From contig NZ_CP075185.1 in assembly GCF_020510685.1 (NCBI RefSeq), positions 1,984,001 through 2,048,000 of the forward strand: DNA of 64,000 bases. The letters run 5' to 3'. The DNA is from Dechloromonas denitrificans. Its GTDB lineage: Bacteria > Pseudomonadota > Gammaproteobacteria > Burkholderiales > Rhodocyclaceae. Position numbers and translations under genes: made by a program. Below the pieces are notes generated by a model, which saw only the letters and a program-made list of their open reading frames with translations, had not been told where the DNA came from and did no database searches. This document shows, piece after piece, positions 57,621 through 64,000 of this stretch (position 1 is the first letter of the stretch; every line of letters starts with the position of its first letter).

Positions 57621-58031
57621 TCAGAGGCGATTGGCGGTTTGCCGGCCACCACCAATTTCCAGCGTTGAAATGAACGCTGGAATGTTGGAAAACCATCGTG
57701 ATGCGTTACTTGCGACAGGCAGCTTGCCAAAGATTTGCTCGGGGTCGCCGCCGCAAAATATCGTTTTGATCGATTGCCGCATACCTTCGGCCATCACGAC
57801 TTCGCAGATGCGTTTCTCGTCCTCGGACAGCGTTTTGCCGGCAATGGCCAGAACGACGATCCGGTCCGGTTCCTTGGCGGTTTCCGTGCGCAGCAATTTG
57901 AGAGCGCGCTCTGGCGACTTGCCGAGTACGCGAAAAATGATCAAAGACTGCCCCTGCGCTTGAGCCGGGGTGTCCTCTCCGGCTTCGCCCATTTCATGGC
58001 GGCGCAAGCTAATGCGAGAAATAAACTCCAT
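57621..58031 (-). CDS. Protein of unknown function (136 residues)
   Basis: A soluble protein with a basic start (MEFISRISLRRHEMGE) and a Rossmann-like middle (DRIVVLAIAGKTLSEDEKRICEVVMAEGMRQSIKTIFCGGDPEQIFG). The ribosome site is AAGG. Its 3' end lies 93 bases from the phasin stop on the opposite strand, across the phasin terminator. It has the length and strand pattern of a receiver-like fold but no acidic pair, so I do not assign a function. Confidence 0.55.
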   Translation of the reverse strand: MEFISRISLRRHEMGEAGEDTPAQAQGQSLIIFRVLGKSPERALKLLRTETAKEPDRIVVLAIAGKTLSEDEKRICEVVMAEGMRQSIKTIFCGGDPEQIFGKLPVASNASRWFSNIPAFISTLEIGGGRQTANRL

Positions 58032-58376
58032 CGAAAACCTTCTTGACTGGTTGTGTTGCGAATCGACTACTCGGGCAGGTCGATCAAGGCCATGCAGGGT
58101 GCGGTTCGATGTTCACTACTGGTTGTGTGCGTTATATGTTAATAAAATGATAATTGCTATATAACCATGCACGCCTATAATTCTAACTCTATACGAACAC
58201 CATGCGCACTTCTGTGCGTGATTTCTGATCCGACAGCGGCAAGTCGCCTCGGCTTTCCTGGCGGGGCAAAGAGGCGGTGGCTGAGCAGCAATGAAACCAG
58301 CAGTAGTGCCCGCAACAGCCAGAGGGTAGGGGCGGGTATCAAATAAACAGACAAATCATGATCCAAAAGCCAGCCG
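58032..58376. other. Intergenic region of 345 bases with a consensus promoter and no clear gene
   Basis: It holds a strong plus-strand promoter (58154-58181) and a hydrophobic short minus-strand frame (58175-58402) that I do not accept as a gene. GTTATAT and ATATAAC arms flank the promoter's -35 area. Only tiny frames follow, so it may be a long leader or small RNA. Confidence 0.4.
58154..58181 (+). promoter_or_regulatory. Consensus-like sigma-70 promoter
   Basis: TTGCTA (58154-58159), 16-base spacer, TATAAT (58176-58181, perfect -10). Its transcript would start near 58188, about 190 bases before the next gene start at 58377. Confidence 0.6.
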
Positions 58377-58841
58377 ATGTTATTCAGTAGAAAAATCGCC
58401 ACAGATTCGCCTGTTCAGCCGCCATTCCGTACCCTGATCATCAGTTCGGATACGGCAATGCGCCAGAGCATTCATGGCTGCCTGCAGACCTTCAAGGATT
58501 TTTCCCTGCTGGCGGATTGCTATAACGGCATGACTGGCTTGAAAGCCATTGCCAATCTGCAGCCGGATCTGGTTTTCGTTGTCGCGCCCTTGCCCGATCG
58601 CGTACTGGGCCACCTGATCAAGGACGCCAAAAGGAAGCACCCGGCAATACGCATAGTCGTTGTCGCCAACTGGACGGAGTTTGCCGGGTTTGCCCGGGCC
58701 AATCACAAGGGGGCTGACGGTTTTGTTTCGGAGCGCCTGTTGTCCCGAGAGTTGCCCTTGATCCTGGCTCAATATCCCCAACTGGCCGCGACCTGGGGTG
58801 CCCGGTTCTCGCCGTGGAAAACCGGCTATGGCATGGCCTGA
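58377..58841 (+). CDS. Receiver-like protein lacking the phosphorylation site
   Basis: A 154-residue protein with a response-regulator receiver outline: FRTLIISSDTAMRQSIHGCLQ at strand 1, DLVFVVAPLPDRVLGHLIKD at the place of the phospho-acceptor, IRIVVVANW at strand 4, GADGFVSERLLSRELPLIL at the end. The Asp expected in the acceptor strand is replaced (VFVVAP), and the switch-region Lys is Glu (VSER), so it is probably a pseudo-receiver. It likely works by protein contacts. It precedes a spermidine-synthase-like gene by 13 bases (TTG start). Confidence 0.65.
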   Translation: MLFSRKIATDSPVQPPFRTLIISSDTAMRQSIHGCLQTFKDFSLLADCYNGMTGLKAIANLQPDLVFVVAPLPDRVLGHLIKDAKRKHPAIRIVVVANWTEFAGFARANHKGADGFVSERLLSRELPLILAQYPQLAATWGARFSPWKTGYGMA

Positions 58842-58854
58842 TGGCGGAGATGAC

Positions 58855-59712
58855 TTGAACACCGTTTCCCCCAAGGTTTTATCGATTCCGAGTCCGTTTG
58901 CCGTAAATGGCGTCATCAAGGTTCTCGAAGCGCCGGATGCGGATCCGTCTATCTTGCTGAATCGCCTGCTCGATGGGCGCTACGAAAAACCCTATGTCGT
59001 TGACGATGGTCATTCGCGCGCCCTCTATTTTTCGTTTTCCTTTGTCCAGAGCGCCATGCGGCTAAGTCAGCCGAATTCCCTCGAGCTTGCCTACACACGA
59101 AAGATGATGAGTTTTGTGCTGTTTACGCCGCAGCCGAAAAGCATACTGATGCTGGGTCTTGGCGGCGGTTCGCTGGCCAAGTTCTGCCATCACCATTTTC
59201 CGGACACGCAAATCACGGTGGTCGAAATCAACCCCGATGTCGTGGCTTTCCGGGACGAGTTCAAAATTCCTCCCGATAGCGATCGGTTTCGGGTGGTCTT
59301 GAGCGATGCCGCGCTATATGTGGCTTCCTGCGCTGCCAGTTTCGACGTGATCGTCACCGATGCGTTCGACAAGGACGGTTTTGCCAGTACGGTATGCAAC
59401 CGCGAGTTCTATTTCAACCTCCGCCGATTGCTCGCCGCTGACGGTTTGCTTGTCGCCAATCTGGCCGGGCGGCGAGAAGAGCGAAAGGTGCATCTGAAAA
59501 TGCTCGGCGACTTTTTCAACGAACGAACGCTTGCCGTCCCGGTTGGTCGCGATGACAACCATATCGCGATTGCTTTCAATAATCGCGATTTTGCCCCTTG
59601 CTGGCAGACTATCCGCAGGCGAGCCAAGGCATTGAGGAGGACGTTTGATCTGGATCTTGAGAAATTTGCCGATAAATTCGCGCGTAGCGAAAAGATCGCC
59701 CATCGTCAGTGA
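58855..59712 (+). CDS. Spermidine-synthase-like methyltransferase-fold protein
   Basis: The product of about 285 residues has the Rossmann SAM-binding fold of spermidine synthase: ILMLGLGGGSLAKFCHHHF, ITVVEINPDVV and FDVIVTDAFDKDGFAST. The key Asp of DAFD is present. Start is TTG at 58855 after GGAGATGAC; an ATG at 58828 would add nine residues but lacks a site. Related spermidine-synthase-like proteins may not bind polyamines. It lies between the pseudo-receiver and the PilZ gene on the same strand. Confidence 0.75.
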   Translation: MNTVSPKVLSIPSPFAVNGVIKVLEAPDADPSILLNRLLDGRYEKPYVVDDGHSRALYFSFSFVQSAMRLSQPNSLELAYTRKMMSFVLFTPQPKSILMLGLGGGSLAKFCHHHFPDTQITVVEINPDVVAFRDEFKIPPDSDRFRVVLSDAALYVASCAASFDVIVTDAFDKDGFASTVCNREFYFNLRRLLAADGLLVANLAGRREERKVHLKMLGDFFNERTLAVPVGRDDNHIAIAFNNRDFAPCWQTIRRRAKALRRTFDLDLEKFADKFARSEKIAHRQ

Positions 59713-59829
59713 TATGGAGCGCTAGCTAATCGGGTGGTTCTTCTCCCGCAGGCCAAACTTTGCCTCACTGAAAAAGTCTCGTAACATAAGCCGCTTACGC
59801 TTCCGGAATTTTTCTTTTGCAGGTGTCAG

Positions 59830-60207
59830 ATGCCCAGTTCAGAACGCCGTCGCTTTCCCCGTTTTCCGTTTCATTCCCAAGGGGCCCTGAGTGTCGCCGG
59901 GGGCGTGCATCAGGGCATGATCCTGGATGTTTCGCTGAAAGGCGCGTTGTTCAGGGCCGACAGTCTGTTTGGCGTGGAAGACGGCCAGATGTGCTGCCTG
60001 GATATTTTTCAGGCGGGTCAATCGGGTTTCTGCAGTGCGACAGCCCTCATGGCCTACCGCAGGGAAAACCTGGTCGGGCTTGAATTCGTCGATCTGAGCG
60101 ATGGCGCCCGGCAACTGCTCAAGCAGGTGATCGAGATGAATCTTGCGGTCGATACGCTGCTGGAGCGTGATTTGCCGGCCATGCTGGGAACTCCCGGCAC
60201 GAATTAA
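59830..60207 (+). CDS. PilZ-domain c-di-GMP-binding protein
   Basis: A 125-residue single PilZ protein. The c-di-GMP motif RxxxR is RRFPR (R7/R11), and DxSxxG is DVSLKG (D33-G38), both intact. The rest is beta-barrel strands and a C-terminal helix (ARQLLKQVIEMNLAV). PilZ proteins pass the c-di-GMP signal to partners such as secretion or motility systems. It lies beside the GGDEF-EAL response regulator (convergent, 35 bases apart). Confidence 0.9.
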   Translation: MPSSERRRFPRFPFHSQGALSVAGGVHQGMILDVSLKGALFRADSLFGVEDGQMCCLDIFQAGQSGFCSATALMAYRRENLVGLEFVDLSDGARQLLKQVIEMNLAVDTLLERDLPAMLGTPGTN

Positions 60208-60241
60208 GCGGCGCGTGGTTGGCCTGGGCCGGCGCCCGCCC

Positions 60242-62413
60242 TCAAAACATCGGGCTGGCAGTGAGAAATTCTTCCAGGCGGCCGACCGGCAGCGGATGGC
60301 TGAAGTGGTAGCCCTGCATCTGGTCGCAGCCGAGGTCGGCCAGCGCCTTGAGCTGGGCGGGGGTCTCGACTCCTTCGGCGAGGACGCCGAGATCGAAGCT
60401 TTGAGCGAGGCCCATGATGGCGTGCACAATCGCCCCGGAACCATGTGCCGAGCTGAGATCGCGGACGAAGGACTGATCCACCTTGATGCTGTTTACCGAA
60501 AAGCGGCGCAAGTAATTGAGCGACGAATAGCGGGTGCCGAAATCGTCGATCGAGATCCGGATACCGGCCCGGCGCAACTGGCGCACTTTGGCGATCACCG
60601 TTTCGGCATCCTTCATCAGCAGGCTCTCGGTGATTTCGATTTCCAGCGATTCCGGCGGCAAGCCATGTTCGCCCATCGGGCCGGTAATCCGCTCGAACAA
60701 GTCGCTGCGCTCGAACTCGCGGGGCGACAGATTGATGCCCAGTTTCAGATCGGTAAAGCCCTGGCGCTGCAACTTCGCCAACTGCGCGCAACCGGTCTGC
60801 AGCACCCAGTCGCTGATCGCCACGATCATGCCGGTTTCCTCGGCCAGCGGGATGAACGAATCCGGGCTGATCAATCCCTGGGTCGGATGATTCCAGCGGA
60901 TCAGCGCCTCGAGTCCGACCACCCGGCGCCGGGACAGACTGATCTGCGGCTGGTAATGCAGCTCGAACTGATCGCCCTGCTTGATGGCCAGACGCAGATC
61001 GTTTTCCAGCGACAGCCGTTCGACATGCGTCGTGTTCATCGCCGGATTGAATTCAAGGTAACCGTTTTTGCCCTGTGCCTTGGTCTGGTACATCGCGATG
61101 TCGGCATTGCGAATCAGCTCCTCCGGCGTCACCCCGTCTTCCGGGAACATCGCAATGCCGATGCTGACGGTGGCGGTGAAATCCTGGTCGGCGACGGTGA
61201 ACGGCTGTTTCAATTCGTTGAGGATTTTTCTGGCAATCAGGACCAGGTCGTCGCGGTTCTCGATATCGGGCAGCAACACGGTGAATTCATCGCCGCCCTG
61301 GCGGGCCAGGGTGTCACCGGAACGCAGGCAGTTGCGGGTGCGCTGGGCGAAATCCTTGAGCAGCTTGTCGCCTTCGGGGTGGCCGTAGGTGTCGTTGATC
61401 AGCTTGAAGCGATCGAGATCGAGGAACATCACCCCGACCCGCTGATTGCGCCGCATCGCCTGGGTCAGCGCCAGTTCCAGCCGGTCGGTGAACAGCGTGC
61501 GGTTGGGCAGACCGGTGAGCAGGTCGTGGAAGGCCTGGAAGGTGATCATTTCCTCGGTGCGCTTGCGTTCGGTGATGTCGCGCGCGACGCCGGAAGTGCC
61601 CATGAAAAACTGTGGTGACGCCGACTTTTCCGGGGTGTAGATGCCTTGCGAACTGAGTATCGCAACGACCAGGCGGTGGTCGAAATGCAGGGCGCCATTC
61701 TGCTTGTTCTTGAGCCGGACTTCGAAATTGGTCGTGGCGCGCTCGCCGATGCGTCGTTCGTTGAAGGCGTAGCGCGCTTGCTCGACGTCATCCTCATGGA
61801 CGATGACCGAGTAGTGCTGGCCGAGCAGTTCCTCGCGACGATAGCCGAGCAGCGTTTCGACCCGTTTGTTGAGGAAAATGAAATGGCCGCTCTCATCGAG
61901 GGTGTAGATCAGGTCGGGCGATTGTTCGACCAGGAAACGATGCAGATGCTCCGACTGCTCCAGCTGGCCGGCCATCACCGCATACTCCTGTTCCATCCGG
62001 CGCCGGCGCAAGGCGCGGTCGACGCTCTCGATCAGGTCCTTGGGGTCGCTGTGTTTGCGGATGAACTCGAAGGCCCCCTGGCGCAGGGCGTGGATGGCCG
62101 AATCGATGGAGTGGTCGGCGCTGAAGACAATGACGGATGTGGAAACGTGGTTGCGTCCCATCCATTCCATGATTTCGATGCCGCCGATGTCGGGCAACTT
62201 GAGGTCGAGGACAACGACGTCGATGTCGGCGCCGGCCAGCCGCTGGATGGCTTCCTTGCCGGTACCGCATTCCTCGATCGTCCGGCCGGCCCCGGCCAGC
62301 AATTCGCGATAGGCGTTACGGAAGCGGAGCTCGTCATCAACGATCAGGATGCGCTGGCTGCCGGAAATTTCCGGTATACGCATCAGGGAATCGATACCAG
62401 TGGCTACGTTCAT
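60242..62413 (-). CDS. Response regulator with PAS, GGDEF and EAL domains
   Basis: A 723-residue cytosolic protein. Receiver (about 20-135): RILIVDDELRFRN, phospho-Asp in VVVLDLKLPDIGG, and a lysine in the FIRKHSDP stretch. A PAS domain (about 160-285) follows. GGDEF domain (about 300-460): RQGGDEF, with RSGD inhibitory site five residues before. EAL domain (about 470-720): EALIRW, EITESLL, DDFGTRYSSL, EGVET. All key motifs are intact, so both synthesis and breakdown of c-di-GMP are possible. It overlaps the histidine kinase gene by four bases (ATGA), so the two form a pair. Confidence 0.92.
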   Translation of the reverse strand: MNVATGIDSLMRIPEISGSQRILIVDDELRFRNAYRELLAGAGRTIEECGTGKEAIQRLAGADIDVVVLDLKLPDIGGIEIMEWMGRNHVSTSVIVFSADHSIDSAIHALRQGAFEFIRKHSDPKDLIESVDRALRRRRMEQEYAVMAGQLEQSEHLHRFLVEQSPDLIYTLDESGHFIFLNKRVETLLGYRREELLGQHYSVIVHEDDVEQARYAFNERRIGERATTNFEVRLKNKQNGALHFDHRLVVAILSSQGIYTPEKSASPQFFMGTSGVARDITERKRTEEMITFQAFHDLLTGLPNRTLFTDRLELALTQAMRRNQRVGVMFLDLDRFKLINDTYGHPEGDKLLKDFAQRTRNCLRSGDTLARQGGDEFTVLLPDIENRDDLVLIARKILNELKQPFTVADQDFTATVSIGIAMFPEDGVTPEELIRNADIAMYQTKAQGKNGYLEFNPAMNTTHVERLSLENDLRLAIKQGDQFELHYQPQISLSRRRVVGLEALIRWNHPTQGLISPDSFIPLAEETGMIVAISDWVLQTGCAQLAKLQRQGFTDLKLGINLSPREFERSDLFERITGPMGEHGLPPESLEIEITESLLMKDAETVIAKVRQLRRAGIRISIDDFGTRYSSLNYLRRFSVNSIKVDQSFVRDLSSAHGSGAIVHAIMGLAQSFDLGVLAEGVETPAQLKALADLGCDQMQGYHFSHPLPVGRLEEFLTASPMF

Positions 62414-64000
62414 TTTGTCTCAGTTCCTGACAGCGGTCTCAAGGCAGTATCGCTGGTGCCTGGGCGGGGTTTGAGTGGAGTTGCCTCAACGACGAATTTC
62501 GGTAACAGCAAGGCGATGCTGGTGCCCTTGCCGGCCTGGCTGCGGCAGGTAATCGGAATAGCCTGGCGGCTGGCCAGTTCGCCCACAATGGACAGGCCAA
62601 TGCCGCGCTTGCCGGTGCTCGGGACATCCGGGGCATGGTGGATCGAGCGCATCGCCGTTTCCGACATGCCGGGACCGTTGTCATCCATGCGCACCTGAAT
62701 ATAGGTGTTGCCGTTGTGGACGACGTGATCGGTCAGTGAAATCCTGATCTGTTGCCCGCTGGTCAGTGCTTCGGAGGCATTTTTCCAGAGGTTGAGCAGG
62801 ATCTGTTTGAGGCTGTCGCGCTCGCAAAGTACGCGCAGAGGCTCGGCGGGCTGGCTGGTTTCGACCCGGATACCCTTCTCGTGAAACAAGGGTTCGCGGT
62901 AGAGCAGGAGCAATTCGTTGATCAGCTCGCCGACATCATGGCCGTGGGCAATCGGCTGCTCAGCGGGGATCTCGCTCATGCGGCCGACAATGCTGGCGAC
63001 CCGGTCGATCTCTTCGGTCAGGATTTCCAGTTCCTGCCTGACTCCGGTTTCTTCCGGCAACTTTCGATCAAGAATCATCAGGTAGCTCTTGATGATGCCG
63101 AGTGGATTGCCTGCTTCATGAACGATACGGCGCGCCTGGCGGGTGAAGCGACTGGATGCTTCCTGTTCCGCCTGCTGGCGATAGCTGCGTGCTTCGTTGA
63201 GGGTTTCCAGGCTGATCGCGGCAATCCGCCCGAAATTGAGCAGCCAGGGGAGGCGTCGGGAGAGTCGGGCATGCTGTGACTGGCTGAGTCCGCAAACCAT
63301 GACGCCGGTCACCCGGTTGCGGGCGATCATCGGGATGCACAGCAGTCCCGGCGTGGCAAAGGCCCGGGCAAACTGGATGTCGATCAGCGACACTTGCGGC
63401 GTTTCCGCGGCGTCGAAGGAACTGCAGATCTGGCGTTGCAGCGCGGCGTTGCTGAGCAGCGAGTGGTTTTCCTCGAGCGGGATGTCGACCTGGCGGAAAA
63501 GCGCTGGCTGACCGCCAATCGAGGCGCCCGAGAGGGTGCCATCGGGTGAGGTGCACAACAGGAAGGCGACCCGGTTGAGGTCGAACAGGATGCGGGCTGA
63601 TTCGCGCAGCGAGAGAAGCACCTCGGCATCGCTCTCCAGCGTAAAAAGATCCTGCTGCAGCGGCTGCAGCAAGGCCATGCCGCCGATCATTGCCGAAAGC
63701 GCTTCCTCGGCATCGTCTTCCCGGGTTTTTTGCGGCGTGGCGAATTTGAGTTTTTCCCAGACCCGAATGTTGCTGACCTTATCGAGGCCATGCAGGTCGA
63801 GTGCTTCGGCGATCAATCGGGTACGGGCTTCCGCCTGGTCGCGCAACTGAGCCAGGTTCTGGCTACCGGCCGTGGCGAACAATTTTTGCTGCAGCAGATC
63901 CAGTTCGGGAGAAATTTCCTCGCTCGCTGCCAGTGCATGGGCCAGCCAGACCAGTTGCGGCAGCGCGGTGGCGGTGACTATCTGTTCCGGCGACGCATGG
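62410..64000 (-). CDS. HDOD-GAF histidine kinase, partial (start outside window)
   Basis: About 530 residues are visible. The first visible part (SPEQIVTATALPQLVWLAHALAASEE) looks like the C-terminal end of an HDOD domain. A GAF domain follows (about 85-265 of the visible part). The histidine-kinase dimerisation helix has RIVHEAGNPLGIIKSYLMIL (His in RIVHEAGN). The ATPase domain has LLNLWKNASEAL (N box), DDNGPGMSE (G1) and GKRGIGLSIV (G2). An internal TTG at 63882 is not the real start. It is the sensor for the overlapping receiver-GGDEF-EAL regulator, sending signals into c-di-GMP levels. Confidence 0.88.
   Translation of the reverse strand, partial: HASPEQIVTATALPQLVWLAHALAASEEISPELDLLQQKLFATAGSQNLAQLRDQAEARTRLIAEALDLHGLDKVSNIRVWEKLKFATPQKTREDDAEEALSAMIGGMALLQPLQQDLFTLESDAEVLLSLRESARILFDLNRVAFLLCTSPDGTLSGASIGGQPALFRQVDIPLEENHSLLSNAALQRQICSSFDAAETPQVSLIDIQFARAFATPGLLCIPMIARNRVTGVMVCGLSQSQHARLSRRLPWLLNFGRIAAISLETLNEARSYRQQAEQEASSRFTRQARRIVHEAGNPLGIIKSYLMILDRKLPEETGVRQELEILTEEIDRVASIVGRMSEIPAEQPIAHGHDVGELINELLLLYREPLFHEKGIRVETSQPAEPLRVLCERDSLKQILLNLWKNASEALTSGQQIRISLTDHVVHNGNTYIQVRMDDNGPGMSETAMRSIHHAPDVPSTGKRGIGLSIVGELASRQAIPITCRSQAGKGTSIALLLPKFVVEATPLKPRPGTSDTALRPLSGTETK

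Noticed and set aside
58175..58402. Minus-strand frame of 75 codons with a hydrophobic helix
   Set aside because: It lies over a strong plus-strand promoter and the next gene's start, and has no clear ribosome site; kept only as a possibility.

Overview
The window is about 64 kb of a GC-rich chromosome from a betaproteobacterium, most likely of the Rhodocyclaceae (Dechloromonas/Azonexus-like). The reasons are an exosortase B (XrtB) locus in the gene order of the methanolan eps cluster, PEP-CTERM proteins, a phasin, a glutathione-dependent formaldehyde pathway and many cyclic-di-GMP proteins. This is inference from gene content, not a database match. I see no rRNA, tRNA, CRISPR array, insertion sequence or prophage.

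Layout. (1) 1-5.4 kb: the end of a TonB-type energy transducer, an outer-membrane porin, a periplasmic coiled-coil protein, a CPBP/CAAX-type membrane protease, a PhoB-like response regulator and the EpsL outer-membrane barrel. (2) 5.4-11.8 kb: a lytic transglycosylase facing a compact type II secretion/type IV pilus-like operon (GspG, GspF, GspE, then PilM/GspL-, PilN-, PilO/GspM- and PilP/GspC-like proteins) without a secretin. (3) 12-17.7 kb: secreted proteins, namely a tannase-family esterase, two PEP-CTERM proteins, a small unknown protein and a PhoD phosphatase. (4) 17.8-24.5 kb: a bicupin, the formaldehyde pair fghA/frmA with a divergent LysR regulator, and a large sensory diguanylate cyclase. 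(5) 24.6-31 kb: a second transglycosylase, VanZ and a sugar-phosphate transferase in one operon, a nucleotide-sugar dehydrogenase, and a CBS-GGDEF-EAL protein. (6) 31-35.3 kb: PhoX, a third PEP-CTERM protein and two unknown genes. (7) 35.4-56.3 kb: a large minus-strand polysaccharide locus. Transcription runs from epsD-epsE-epsF-epsG-xrtB-epsI through an O-antigen-ligase-like polymerase, glycosyltransferases, a Wzx flippase, acyl-decorating enzymes and a heparinase-like lyase to wecB and a WecG-type transferase. (8) 56.5-64 kb: a cNMP-binding protein, a phasin, a pseudo-receiver, a spermidine-synthase-like protein, a PilZ protein, and an HDOD-GAF histidine kinase overlapping a receiver-PAS-GGDEF-EAL response regulator.

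How the parts fit. The core theme is an XrtB-associated exopolysaccharide. WecB, the nucleotide-sugar dehydrogenase and the sugar-phosphate transferase make and prime the glycan. Glycosyltransferases extend it, Wzx/Wzy/EpsF/EpsE/EpsL carry it out, and XrtB with EpsI processes PEP-CTERM proteins that reach the same envelope. Three GGDEF proteins, two of them with EAL domains, a PilZ protein and an EpsG whose N-terminus matches the MshEN c-di-GMP-binding repeat suggest that matrix production is under c-di-GMP control. The most interesting leads are the MshEN-like fusion in EpsG, the secretin-less secretion module and the CPBP protease near epsL.
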